Below, piece by piece: positions 9,664 to 18,968 of a DNA stretch of 64,000 nucleotides. Within the stretch, counting starts at the first letter, position 1; each line of letters begins with the position of its first letter. The DNA lies in the NCBI GenBank assembly GCA_016124855.1, contig WGMX01000016.1:104965-168964 (forward strand). Direction: 5' to 3'. Position numbers and translations under genes: made by a program. Origin of the DNA: Anaerolineaceae bacterium (lineage in GTDB: Bacteria; Chloroflexota; Anaerolineae; Aggregatilineales; Phototrophicaceae). The notes under the pieces were generated by a model. That model worked only from the letters and a program-made list of their open reading frames with translations, had not been told where the DNA came from and searched no databases.

Positions 9664-10899
9664 TTACAACTTCGACAGTGCCTCGAACTGTGGCATGTGT
9701 TCGCCGGGAAATGGATCGCGCTGCATGATCTTTGCCATGAGATAGACAACGATTACCCGGGCAGTTCCGAGGATGGGTACAATCAGGAAGGCTCCTAAGG
9801 CACCGCCGAGCGCTGTTCCGACAATGATGCCGACAATGATGACTGGCAAAGGCAGCGAAACCGCGTCACCCATAATTTTAGGTGCAACCACATTCCATAT
9901 TATTTGAGAGATAACCAGATTAATCCCCACCACCAGCAGCGCAAAAGTTCCGTTGTTCAAATTTTCAAAAAGCGGTGAGTTTGAGCCTTGAAGCAAGGGA
10001 ACTAATCCCAGCGGTAGCAGTGCAATGATACCGCCGATTGTGGGAATCAATGAAATCACTGCAACAATAATTGAAATTGGCACCGATCCCGGTACGCCCA
10101 TCACAAATAATTGAATATAGGTAATGACACCGATGATAACTGCCAAAAGTAACTGTCCCCGAAAAAATCCTTGCCAGACATGAACGATTTTAGTCGCAAT
10201 CAAGCGAAGTTCACGTTGAAAGGGAGCAGAACCACTGCTCAGGAGATAGTGTTGATAAGCCGGTAATTCTAATAAGACAAGCAGCGACAAAAACAAGCCA
10301 AGAAACAAGGTTGAAAAGAAACCGGTGAACGTACCAATCAGCGCAGTAATGACCTGCGTAGCTGTTCCTACAATTTGCCTGACATCCAATGATGGAATAT
10401 TGTTGATGATCGCTTGACTAGCTGCCGAAGTTGGATCAGCCGCCAACAGCGCCACCTTAATTTGGCTGGCAATCTGGGTAATGTCGATTTGAAATAGACC
10501 CAAGACCGAGAGGTTATAGGGCGTTGTAGAGTCCCAGTTTCGAATAGAATCTTGAAATTTACTCAGTTCAGCAGATAAGCCTGTGCCAATAGTGCGCGAA
10601 ACCTGCGCCACACTTGGCGCAATCACTAAAACCAGCACGAATATCAGCATCAAAATGACCAGAAAGACAATTAATACTGAGCCGGTATAGTTTAAAGGTG
10701 TGTATTTAGCTAACATCCGTGAAGGTACAAAAATCAAAAATGACAGTAAAAATGTGATAATCAAAATACTTAGAATCGGCCCTAACAAGGTTAGCGCGTA
10801 TACAGTCACCACCACTAATGCAACGGTTACAAACTGACGTACCCACGGTGACCAGTTCCATTGTTCTATCTGAGGTTCAGGTGGAGGTATCGGCTGCAT
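9664..10899 (-). CDS. AI-2E/PerM family membrane protein
   Basis: About 411 residues with about eight hydrophobic segments in the pattern of the AI-2E (PerM/YdiK/TqsA) family: two N-terminal helices, a soluble loop with predicted amphipathic helices, then the membrane block containing the family region VISLIPTIGGIIALLPLGLVP. Members are proposed exporters or antiporters (autoinducer-2, Na+/H+); the substrate here is unknown. The start chosen is the ATG at 10899, 7 bases behind GAGG; the open frame reaches 10977 but that extension has no good ribosome site. Same strand as the TIR-TPR gene, about 100 bases apart. Confidence 0.85.
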   Translation of the reverse strand: MQPIPPPEPQIEQWNWSPWVRQFVTVALVVVTVYALTLLGPILSILIITFLLSFLIFVPSRMLAKYTPLNYTGSVLIVFLVILMLIFVLVLVIAPSVAQVSRTIGTGLSAELSKFQDSIRNWDSTTPYNLSVLGLFQIDITQIASQIKVALLAADPTSAASQAIINNIPSLDVRQIVGTATQVITALIGTFTGFFSTLFLGLFLSLLVLLELPAYQHYLLSSGSAPFQRELRLIATKIVHVWQGFFRGQLLLAVIIGVITYIQLFVMGVPGSVPISIIVAVISLIPTIGGIIALLPLGLVPLLQGSNSPLFENLNNGTFALLVVGINLVISQIIWNVVAPKIMGDAVSLPLPVIIVGIIVGTALGGALGAFLIVPILGTARVIVVYLMAKIMQRDPFPGEHMPQFEALSKL

Positions 10900-11040
10900 A
10901 GTCTGCCTCACTGTTCGGGTATCAGCACACGCTGTTATCACACATAGTAAGATAGCGGATTTATGGACAAGCCGCAATCTGGCCTGTAGCTGATTGATCG
11001 GTATTCGGTATAATGAACAGAACGAAACGAGGTCAACACC

Positions 11041-11265
11041 ATGCGGAAAATTCTAAGTTTAGGACTGGGGCTGGGGTTAGGTGCGGGACTTGGCGTGCTG
11101 CTGGTAACACTGTTTGCGCCGACCTCAGGGGAGCAACTCGTTGCCAATCTGAAAGCGGGTTGGAAAGAAACGATGGCGGCTGCCCGTGTTGCTGCTGCCG
11201 AACGGCGCAAAGAATTGGAAGCCGAACTCGCCGCAAAACGACTGAGCGCACCGAGTCCGAAGTAA
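11041..11265 (+). CDS. Small YtxH-like membrane protein
   Basis: 74 residues: a Gly/Leu-rich N-terminal membrane helix (GLGLGLGAGLGVLLVTLFAPTSG) followed by a charged, Ala/Glu/Lys-rich helical tail. This matches the YtxH-type general-stress/cell-envelope small proteins, whose signature is LFAP-SG after the helix. GAGG stands 8 bases before the ATG. It is divergent from the PerM gene and lies just upstream of the GH5 gene. Confidence 0.75.
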   Translation: MRKILSLGLGLGLGAGLGVLLVTLFAPTSGEQLVANLKAGWKETMAAARVAAAERRKELEAELAAKRLSAPSPK

Positions 11266-11352
11266 TCGCCGTTCAACTATAGGTTACGAACGTCACTGAC
11301 AATTCTAGGCCAGCATGTCATAATCGCTGTTTTATACTTAAAGGAGCGATTT

Positions 11353-13224
11353 ATGTACACCGATGGTATCTGGTTTAAAGATGATCAAGGCCGCAGTCTG
11401 ATTTTACGTGGAGCAAACCTCAGCGGCAGCACTAAAGTTCCCTTCTCTCCCAATGGTGCGACTTACAACCGCGACGGTTTCTATGACCACCGCAACGTAT
11501 CGTTTGTCGGTCGGCCATTTCCACTCGAACAAGCCGACGAACATTTCCGCCGCTTGCGTGCATGGGGTTTGACGTTCCTACGGTTTCTTATCACGTGGGA
11601 GGCGATTGAACACGCTGGTCCCGGTCAATACGACGAAAATTATCTTGATTATCTCTACGCTATCATCAAAAAAGCAGCCGATTACGATATATCAGTCTTC
11701 ATTGACCCGCACCAAGATGTATGGAGTCGTTGGACAGGCGGCGATGGTGCACCCGGTTGGACGCTGGAAGCAGTGGGTATGGATATTTCCAAAATAGCCG
11801 TGACTGGCGCAGCCATCACCCACCAGACGCACGGTGACCCTTTCCCAAGAATGATCTGGCCGACCAATTACGAGAAATTGGGGGCAGGCACGATGTTCAC
11901 ACTCTTTTTTGCAGGCAATGACTTCGCACCGGCCACTAAGATAGACGGAATACCCGCGCAAGAATATCTCCAGAGTCACTACATTAATGCCATTCGACAA
12001 GCAGCTTTACGCCTCAAAGACTTACCCAATGTTGTCGGATACGATAGTCTGAACGAACCCGGTGGTGGTTTTATTGGCGCAAATGATCTTTCGAGTCACG
12101 GGCTTTCACTGCTGGCTATGGGCGCATCGCCGACTCCATATCAAGCGATGCTGCTCGGCGCAGGCTACCCGCAAGAAGTCGATATTTTACAGATGGGTTT
12201 CAACGGCGCTGAAGCGACGGGCAAGCAAACACTCAATGCGCAAGGTGAGCGTGTATGGCGGGATGGCTACGATTGCATATGGAAGCAGAACGGTGTCTGG
12301 ACAGATGAAGGGGGTTCTCCACGTCTGCTGCGACCTGATTATTTTGCCCACAAGGACGGACGGCAGGTCAACCTAGCAGAAGATTATCTCAAACCGTTCA
12401 TCAAACGCTTTGCCGCTGCCATCCGCCAAATTCATCCGTCGGCACTCTTGTTTATTGAAGGGGTTCCCGGTGGCGCACATCCCCATTGGAGTGTTGACGA
12501 CGCTCCGCAAGCCGTCAACGCCACCCATTGGTATGATGTATTGACGCTCGTCAGCAAACAATTCAATCCTGAATTCACTATCGACTGGTCAACCAAGCAA
12601 CCGGTCACGGGTAAAGAAGCGGTTATTCAAGCATTTACCGACCAACTGAGCCACCTCAAACAAATGAGCAGCGATCAAATGGGTGGCATTCCGACCATCA
12701 TTGGCGAGTTTGGTATTCCCTTTGATCTGGATGAAAAACGGGCTTATCAATCGGGCGATTTTTCGGTTCATACCCAAGCACTTGATTATTATTATGATGC
12801 GATGGATGCTAACCTGCTTAACTGCACGATTTGGAATTATACGCCGGACAATTCTAATGAACGCGGCGATTTGTGGAACGACGAAGACCTCTCAATTTTC
12901 AGCAGCGATCAGCAAGACAGCGACGACATTAACGCCGGCGGGCGTGGTTTGCCTGCCATTGTGCGCCCCTACACCCATAAAGCCGCGGGCGAGCCTCTGC
13001 GTATGGCTTTCGAGCTGAGCACGAAAACTTTTGAATTCGAGTTTCGGCATGATCCCAATGTGAACGCACCAACCGAAATATTCATACCCGATTACCAATA
13101 TCCTCAAGGCTGCACAGTCGAAGTCTCGGATGGCACTTATCACATCGAAGGGAACCTGTTACGATTTGAACACACAACCACACAAAAGACTCATTGGGTG
13201 CGCATCACACCAAAAACTGCTTAA
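11353..13224 (+). CDS. GH5 glycosidase, glucosylceramidase/steryl-glucosidase-like
   Basis: 623 residues, a (beta/alpha)8 retaining glycosidase. The acid/base is Glu235 in DSLNEPGG and the nucleophile Glu452 in IIGEFGIP. The insert WPTNYEKLGAGTMFTLFF and the long C-terminal beta-sandwich (about 540-620) match the GH5 subfamily that includes fungal EGCrP/Sgl1 enzymes acting on glucosylceramide and steryl glucosides; this is family recognition by eye. No signal peptide is present, so the enzyme is probably intracellular. AAGGAG lies 7 bases before the ATG. The gene ends in a hairpin shared with the convergent secreted protein gene. Confidence 0.82.
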   Translation: MYTDGIWFKDDQGRSLILRGANLSGSTKVPFSPNGATYNRDGFYDHRNVSFVGRPFPLEQADEHFRRLRAWGLTFLRFLITWEAIEHAGPGQYDENYLDYLYAIIKKAADYDISVFIDPHQDVWSRWTGGDGAPGWTLEAVGMDISKIAVTGAAITHQTHGDPFPRMIWPTNYEKLGAGTMFTLFFAGNDFAPATKIDGIPAQEYLQSHYINAIRQAALRLKDLPNVVGYDSLNEPGGGFIGANDLSSHGLSLLAMGASPTPYQAMLLGAGYPQEVDILQMGFNGAEATGKQTLNAQGERVWRDGYDCIWKQNGVWTDEGGSPRLLRPDYFAHKDGRQVNLAEDYLKPFIKRFAAAIRQIHPSALLFIEGVPGGAHPHWSVDDAPQAVNATHWYDVLTLVSKQFNPEFTIDWSTKQPVTGKEAVIQAFTDQLSHLKQMSSDQMGGIPTIIGEFGIPFDLDEKRAYQSGDFSVHTQALDYYYDAMDANLLNCTIWNYTPDNSNERGDLWNDEDLSIFSSDQQDSDDINAGGRGLPAIVRPYTHKAAGEPLRMAFELSTKTFEFEFRHDPNVNAPTEIFIPDYQYPQGCTVEVSDGTYHIEGNLLRFEHTTTQKTHWVRITPKTA

Positions 13225-13241
13225 TTGATAAATCATTACTG

Positions 13242-13274
13242 GCGACCTGATCTCCTATTGGGGTTTCAGGTCGC
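13242..13274. terminator. Convergent terminator hairpin
   Basis: GCGACCTGA / TCAGGTCGC perfect 9-bp stem between two convergent genes; no long T-run. Confidence 0.6.
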
Positions 13275-13298
13275 TATCATTTCGCCTAAACGATTGAT

Positions 13299-14633
13299 TT
13301 ATTTGGCGGCAGCCTCCAGATCAGCCAGTGAAACTGTGCTCAGCCAACCAAGGTCACGCTGAATCGCCGCACTCACCAGCATCCGATAGACCAATCCCGG
13401 TGCAGTCACATCCGGCGTGTTGGTATTAGCAATATCAAACTGCTGGATTTCCTCCGGTGTCGCTTTACGAGTAGCCAGTTTAATGACTACGACGTATTTT
13501 CCATTGGAGTTCACAATGTCGATTTGTGGCTCATCAACCCTGCGGTCTTTTAACATCCCGGTTAACGGTCGCTTGATGGCAATACTTACGTAGTCGTTGA
13601 TACGAGCAGGCAGCACTTCTGCCGCTGCTTTGGCGTCTGCCTCAGTGCTGTATACCAAAGCAACCTCGCCGATTTGTTCACTGTCGCTGGCAACATCGGC
13701 AAAAGCTAACAACTGGTAGGCCGGAATGGGCTTATACGTTTTCAACAAATCTTGGAAGTATTTCTTCACCAATTCGGGGGTTGCCCGTTCACCGAGGATT
13801 ACCGATACAGGCGAAAGTAAACTCATTTGGGCAATGAGTTCACCATCCCAGAAATAGGCTTGCATCAAACTGCCATCCGCGGTGAACGCATCCACAACCG
13901 CGCGATACTGCGGCAAATCTGCTAGTGACTGTTCATTGCCTGTCGCTGAATCAATGTGATCTTGCATAACCGTTACATTTGGCGAGCTAATGAGCGTTCC
14001 ATCTTTGATGATCAGGGGCTGGGAGCGTCCTAGTTCGCCGCCAAAAGGATTGGCGGTATTTCGATCAGCCATGTTGAGCTTCATACCACTGTCACAACCG
14101 TCAGCCGGACACCACATCTCTAACCCGTCTTTATCCTGACGGGTATATCCCCGACTGCTAAAGGCAGCACGTACGGCATCCAAGTCGAAGTGGCCTGCCA
14201 GTTGTAAAGTTTGCGCCGGTGGTGTGCCATAGGTCATTTCCTGCTCGATTTGAAAGTAGTCAAAGCCCACAAGGGACGGCATGACATCGGAAGTCATCAT
14301 ATAACGTGCGGTTAATGCCGACTGTTGGTTACGCCAAACTCGCCACCATATGTCTACAGGCAGCAACTCAGCATTTTTACCTTTGGCATCGCTCATGGCT
14401 TTAAATTCAGCCCAATCTTTCGGCACTTTTGCAGGTGGATAAGCCATCTCAACAGCCTTGCGATCATTGAAGTAAAGCTCGGTTCGGCTCAGGGATGAGT
14501 TAGGGATATTTGCCAGCATTTTGAGCAGGGGCTGGCTGTCAAGGCTGTCCTGTGCATTAATCAGTGAGAAGCTCAATAGAGCGAGAACGAGCACAAATAA
14601 ACTGATGAAATGGAGGCGATGGTTTTTGGACAT
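13299..14633 (-). CDS. Secreted protein of unknown function
   Basis: 444 residues with a clear signal peptide (MSKNHRLHFISLFVLVLALLSF, cleavage near INA-QD). The mature part is soluble, without repeats or catalytic motifs I recognise; it contains a Cys pair in WCPADGCDSG that could form a disulfide. A perfect GGAGA ribosome site precedes the ATG. It is a single gene, convergent with the GH5 gene and divergent from the dihydropyrimidinase gene. Confidence 0.8.
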   Translation of the reverse strand: MSKNHRLHFISLFVLVLALLSFSLINAQDSLDSQPLLKMLANIPNSSLSRTELYFNDRKAVEMAYPPAKVPKDWAEFKAMSDAKGKNAELLPVDIWWRVWRNQQSALTARYMMTSDVMPSLVGFDYFQIEQEMTYGTPPAQTLQLAGHFDLDAVRAAFSSRGYTRQDKDGLEMWCPADGCDSGMKLNMADRNTANPFGGELGRSQPLIIKDGTLISSPNVTVMQDHIDSATGNEQSLADLPQYRAVVDAFTADGSLMQAYFWDGELIAQMSLLSPVSVILGERATPELVKKYFQDLLKTYKPIPAYQLLAFADVASDSEQIGEVALVYSTEADAKAAAEVLPARINDYVSIAIKRPLTGMLKDRRVDEPQIDIVNSNGKYVVVIKLATRKATPEEIQQFDIANTNTPDVTAPGLVYRMLVSAAIQRDLGWLSTVSLADLEAAAK

Positions 14634-14817
14634 TGTTTCTCCTTTTCGATAACGAACCTCTATTGGCTAATGGTAGAGGAAATCATTTTTTAGACAATCC
14701 GCCATTAGCATGATTAATCGACAACCGATAAGACCATTTTGTTCCTAGAGATGCTCGCGTTACAATCTGCCATCAAGCTAATCGCTAAGGCTAGTAGCAC
14801 CAATTTAGGAGCAACTC

Positions 14818-16293
14818 ATGGGAACACTGTTTAAAAACGGTACCGTCGTCACTGCGAGTGATATGGTACAAGCTGATGTTTTGGTCGAAGGCGAAAAGGT
14901 CACATTGATTGGACAGAACCTCCCCACACAGGGACATGAGGTCATCAACTGCGAAGGCAAATATTTATTACCCGGTGGCATTGATGTGCATACCCACTTG
15001 GACTTGCCCTTCGGCGGTACGTTTAGCAACGACGATTTTGATGTCGGGCACAAAGCAGCAGCTTTCGGCGGCACGACCATGCACATCGACTTTGTGAACC
15101 AACCGAAAGGCGGCAGCTTGCACGATGGTTTGGTCACATGGCGCGAAAAAGCCAAACCGTCCCAGATTGACTATGGTTTTCATATGATTATCAGCGACCT
15201 CCGTGACGACGTGATGGATGAAATTCCATCATTGGTTGATGAAGGAATCACCACCGTAAAATTGTTTATGGCTTACAAGAACGTTTTCCAGATTGACGAT
15301 AACACGCTGTATAAAGCCATGCAGGTGGCCGCCAAACACGGCATGATCGTGATGGTTCACGCTGAAAATGGCGACGTTGAAGAACAACTACGTTTGCAAC
15401 TGCTGGCAGAAGGCAAAACGGATCCCATCTGGCATTATTCGTCACGTCCACCGGAAATCGAAGGTGAAGCGACTAACCGCGCTGTGGTGTTAGCCGGTTT
15501 AACCGGTTGTCACCTTTATGTGGTACATGTCACCTGCGACCCTGCGATTGATGCTATACGGCGCGGGCGCAAACTGGGTTATCCGGTCATGGGCGAAACC
15601 TGCGTTCAATATTTCCATGTCACGCGCGACAAACATCTGGGTGCGCCGGGCTTTGAAGGCGCGAAATATGTTTGCTCACCCCCCGTGCGTAATGAAGAAC
15701 ATCACAAGGCGTTGTGGCAAGCCTTTAAGGACAATACGCTGCAAGCGATCAGCACCGATCACTGCGACTTCTGGTATGAAGGCGGCGTTGGGCCGTGGCA
15801 GCAGTGGGCAAAGGATCATAACGGTGGGGATTGGATTGGCTACGAGAAACAAGACCCTAGCTATCGCCGCCCCGGCAAGGAACTCGGTAAGGGTAACTTT
15901 GCTAAGATTCCCAACGGAATGCCCGGTATTGAAGACCGCATGATGGTCATGTGGGAACTGGGCGTGAATAGTGGCAAGTTCTCGCCAAGTCGCTTCGTCG
16001 AATTGATGAGCACTAATCCAGCCAAGATTTTCGGCTGCTATCCTGAAAAGGGTACGATTGCGGTTGGTACGGATGCCGACATCGTTGTTTGGGATCCTAA
16101 CCAGAAGCATACGCTCAGCGCCAGCACTCATCATATGCGCTGCGATTATAACGTTTATGAGGGGATGCAAGTCACCGGCGTTCCGCAGCAGGTTTATCTA
16201 CGCGGCAAACGCATTGTTGACGGCAATATTTGGCTTGGCAAGAACGGCGAGGGGAAATATATCCGTCGTCATCCAAGCGCGCCCGTCCTCTAG
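14818..16293 (+). CDS. Dihydropyrimidinase / D-hydantoinase
   Basis: 491-residue amidohydrolase that opens dihydrouracil or 5-substituted hydantoins to N-carbamoyl amino acids. The metal site is complete: His58 and His60 in DVHTH, Lys148 in TTVKLFMAYK (the carbamylated lysine bridging two Zn), His181 in VMVHAEN, His237 in YVVHVT, and Asp in ISTDHCDF. AGGAG lies 6 bases before the ATG. It is transcribed alone and followed by a strong terminator. No carbamoylase or pyrimidine transporter gene is adjacent, so the physiological substrate is open. Confidence 0.93.
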   Translation: MGTLFKNGTVVTASDMVQADVLVEGEKVTLIGQNLPTQGHEVINCEGKYLLPGGIDVHTHLDLPFGGTFSNDDFDVGHKAAAFGGTTMHIDFVNQPKGGSLHDGLVTWREKAKPSQIDYGFHMIISDLRDDVMDEIPSLVDEGITTVKLFMAYKNVFQIDDNTLYKAMQVAAKHGMIVMVHAENGDVEEQLRLQLLAEGKTDPIWHYSSRPPEIEGEATNRAVVLAGLTGCHLYVVHVTCDPAIDAIRRGRKLGYPVMGETCVQYFHVTRDKHLGAPGFEGAKYVCSPPVRNEEHHKALWQAFKDNTLQAISTDHCDFWYEGGVGPWQQWAKDHNGGDWIGYEKQDPSYRRPGKELGKGNFAKIPNGMPGIEDRMMVMWELGVNSGKFSPSRFVELMSTNPAKIFGCYPEKGTIAVGTDADIVVWDPNQKHTLSASTHHMRCDYNVYEGMQVTGVPQQVYLRGKRIVDGNIWLGKNGEGKYIRRHPSAPVL

Positions 16294-16312
16294 TATAACT
16301 CACCTCAAAATG

Positions 16313-16339
16313 AAGGCGATCAGAAATTGATCGCCTTTT
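16313..16339 (+). terminator. Intrinsic terminator after the dihydropyrimidinase gene
   Basis: AAGGCGATCA / TGATCGCCTT perfect 10-bp stem with a 5-base loop and TTTT. Confidence 0.85.
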
Positions 16340-16351
16340 GGTTACAGCCCA

Positions 16352-16927
16352 TTATGATGATGTTTGATTTACGCGCTGGTAACGGAGGAAGACGACACCA
16401 CTCGTGAACCGCCGTGTTTCAATTAGCTTCAAGTTGATGAGCTTGTCCAGCACCGGGAACATGGGCTTGCCACCTCCCAGAACGACAGGATGAACAAGGG
16501 GGCGGTACTCATCAATCAAGTCGAGCTCCATAAAACTCGCCGCAAGGCCAGCGCCACAAACCACCATATTTTTACCGGACTGCGCTTTCAACGCCCTGAC
16601 CTCTTCGGCTATGTTTTCGCTCACCAGCCTCGCATTCTCGCCGACTTGCTGAAGAGTCCTTGAGAACACCACCTTGGGTATGCTCTGCCAGATACGGGCA
16701 TACTCGATTTCATGGGCAGGTGCTGATGTATTGGTATGGGCAGTTGTCCAATGAGCGGCCATAGTCTCGTATATTCGTCGCCCGTATAACTGGCAATCGA
16801 ACTCCCTTTCCTGCTCGTTGAAGAACCGATGGAGTTCCTCATCGGGGTTACTCCAGTCGAGTGAACCATTTGAATCTTCGACAAAACCGTCAAGTGACAT
16901 GTTTAGACAGTAAATAACTTTTCGCAT
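16352..16927 (-). CDS. RibD C-terminal/dihydrofolate-reductase-fold protein
   Basis: 191-residue cytoplasmic protein of the DHFR-like RibD-C family (YyaP/YwjB type). It has the typical start RKVIYCLNMSLDGFVED, the LYGRRIYETM helix and a Gly-rich nucleotide loop (VCGAGLAASFM then VLGGGKPMF). It likely binds NADPH and reduces an unknown substrate; the riboflavin deaminase domain of RibD is absent. GGGAGAG precedes the ATG by 8 bases. Confidence 0.88.
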   Translation of the reverse strand: MRKVIYCLNMSLDGFVEDSNGSLDWSNPDEELHRFFNEQEREFDCQLYGRRIYETMAAHWTTAHTNTSAPAHEIEYARIWQSIPKVVFSRTLQQVGENARLVSENIAEEVRALKAQSGKNMVVCGAGLAASFMELDLIDEYRPLVHPVVLGGGKPMFPVLDKLINLKLIETRRFTSGVVFLRYQRVNQTSS

Positions 16928-17312
16928 GGCAGCACTCTCCCAGCTATTTAATAAATTCCTTCGATGGAAACGACGCAGTTCTAACCAAGGTAGAAGAAAG
17001 CGAAGGATTTTTCAGTATAACACAGATGTTCTATCGGTCAAACGAAGAATACCGTACTGGAGTTCAAAATCTGGTGTCCGGTGAGACGCTTAGCTTTCGA
17101 TCTAGGCTGCGTGCATCAATTTCAACCCAACCAATTTGCTGCGTAGGGTGAGTAATGTAGTCTAGAATCATCCAAGTTATCAGAACTTCGTACTCAGTAT
17201 TTCGCCATCTATCCCCTGCCATCTATCAGCTACAAATATGACATTCCCCACTAAAGAAGAAACTTCCTATTCGCTACAGTAAAAGCAGTACATGAAATAG
17301 GTGATGAGGTAA
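16928..17312. other. Intergenic region, no gene seen
   Basis: This 385-base divergent spacer holds the promoters of the RibD-like and Acg-like genes. I saw no convincing sigma70 pair, repeat, RNA gene or hairpin in it. Confidence 0.5.
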
Positions 17313-18329
17313 ATGATGATGACAACTGCACATCAACCATATGATGCGTGGAACGTTGAGGAAAATGAGTTTCCGCGGCATGGAACATTAGATGAGAAAC
17401 TCAAGTTTCTCCTAAACTATGGCGTTCTTGCCCCATCGCTCCATAACACTCAACCGTGGAAATTTACTGTTCACAATGGGGAAATTCGTATCTTAGCTGA
17501 CCGAACGAGACACCTGACCGTAGCTGATCCTGATGCCCGTGAGCTTTATATTAGCATCGGCTGTGCCATAGAAAACTTGCTGACAGCCGCTGCGTATTTT
17601 GGTCTCAACTCTCATGTTACCTACTTCCCTGATCCCCATGATGAGATTTGGGTTGCAACGCTATCCTTCAAAGACATTGGCGGTACAAGTTCACTGGCAG
17701 ATCAAGAACTTTTCCATGCGATTGCACTGCGCCACACCAACCGGCAAACTTATGCTAACAAAGCGTTGAATGAACGGGATGTACAGCAGCTTCGAGCCTG
17801 TTTGCATGATTCTGGCCTCAAATTACAACTAAATGACGACCCTGAAATCAAGCAGCAAGTTGATTCGTTGGTAATCAGCGCTGATATCACCCAGTTTGCT
17901 GATCCTGATTATCGTGATGAGCTTAATAGGTGGATCACACAAGGCGAATTTGGTTATCGCTGGTTGATTGCCCGGGTAGGACAACTTGCAACCACTTATC
18001 TGAGCAGCCACCACAAAACGGTTAAGCCCGATGCCGATATTGTATTAAATGCACCGATGCTGGCGCTGCTGAGTACAGATTCAGACAACCGCCTCGCGCA
18101 AGTTCAATGCGGACAGACCTTTGAGCGCATGGCGCTGATCGCGACAACGCTCAATATTGGTATTCAACCCCTTTCACAGATTATCCAAGTTGCCCAGCTG
18201 CGAGGAGAGCTATCCAAGTTATTTGACAGCGCAGCAGCCTACCCGCAGATGGCTTTCCGTCTTGGCTACACGGACGTGGCGCAAGATGCAGCCTCGCGTA
18301 GACCGGTGGAGACAGCACTGAAAGTCTAA
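17313..18329 (+). CDS. Acg-family nitroreductase-like flavoprotein
   Basis: 338 residues of the Acg family (mycobacterial Rv2032/Rv3131 type), a nitroreductase-fold protein duplicated in one chain and often with a lidded FMN site. The first half carries APSLHNTQPWKF, the nitroreductase N-terminal motif; the second repeats a related fold with RHTNRQTY at the start and IQPLSQI later. Activity is uncertain in the family; storage or sequestration of flavin has been suggested. Three ATGs in a row (17313, 17316, 17319) follow GAGG; the third has the best spacing. A hairpin after the stop separates it from csaA. Confidence 0.85.
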   Translation: MMMTTAHQPYDAWNVEENEFPRHGTLDEKLKFLLNYGVLAPSLHNTQPWKFTVHNGEIRILADRTRHLTVADPDARELYISIGCAIENLLTAAAYFGLNSHVTYFPDPHDEIWVATLSFKDIGGTSSLADQELFHAIALRHTNRQTYANKALNERDVQQLRACLHDSGLKLQLNDDPEIKQQVDSLVISADITQFADPDYRDELNRWITQGEFGYRWLIARVGQLATTYLSSHHKTVKPDADIVLNAPMLALLSTDSDNRLAQVQCGQTFERMALIATTLNIGIQPLSQIIQVAQLRGELSKLFDSAAAYPQMAFRLGYTDVAQDAASRRPVETALKV

Positions 18330-18371
18330 GTTCTCCAGTGCATTGATAAATACATCTGTCCTCGCTATGCT

Positions 18372-18399
18372 AAAGAAGCGACTTTTATGCCGCTTCTTT
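18372..18399 (+). terminator. Hairpin after the Acg-like gene
   Basis: AAAGAAGCG / CGCTTCTTT perfect 9-bp stem with a 10-base loop; the T-rich 3' arm helps termination. It lies only 18 bases before the csaA start. Confidence 0.7.
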
Positions 18400-18416
18400 G
18401 ATTTCCAAGGACATTT

Positions 18417-18767
18417 ATGGAACCATCTTTGACACCTACCATCGAATTTGACGACTTCATGAAAGTGGATATGCGTGTTGGCACCGTTCTCACATGCAAA
18501 CCGAATACCAAAGCGAAGAAACCTTCTTATATATTGACTATCGACTTCGGCCCAATCGGTATCAAGAGCAGTTCCGCCCAACTCACACAAAATTACACAG
18601 CGGAGTCGCTGGTTGGAAAGCAAGTGGTTGCTGTCGTCAATTTTCCGGTCAAACGTATCGCGGGCATTGCTTCCGAAGTACTCGTCCTCGGCGCATATTC
18701 AGCCGGAAAAGATGTCGTCCTGCTTCAGACAACGTTCCCAGTCGAAAACGGTTCCCGTATCGGGTAG
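18417..18767 (+). CDS. csaA: CsaA-like tRNA-binding domain chaperone
   Basis: 116 residues, a single OB-fold of the EMAP/tRNA-binding type. Motifs are FDDFMKVDMRVGTV at the N-terminus, then FGPIGIKSSSAQLT and VVNFPVKRIAGIASEVLVLG, as in Bacillus CsaA, a homodimer reported to bind tRNA and to help protein export. The length matches CsaA (about 110). AAGG stands just upstream of the ATG. It sits before the first clpC gene, but a promoter gap of 200 bases separates them. Confidence 0.88.
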   Translation: MEPSLTPTIEFDDFMKVDMRVGTVLTCKPNTKAKKPSYILTIDFGPIGIKSSSAQLTQNYTAESLVGKQVVAVVNFPVKRIAGIASEVLVLGAYSAGKDVVLLQTTFPVENGSRIG

Positions 18768-18968
18768 TTATTTTTCTCTTGCATTTCGTTTATGTGGCGC
18801 TTACGCATTTCCGATACTCTATAAGATATGCTATTCAGGTCATAAAACTCAACCGCACTTTTGACCGCTCATCACCTCTTAACACAATCTGGGCTACAAT
18901 AGACAGTATAGGGACGATTAGCATCGATTGTTCGTGGTAAAGATGCATGAGGACATAAACAAACCATT

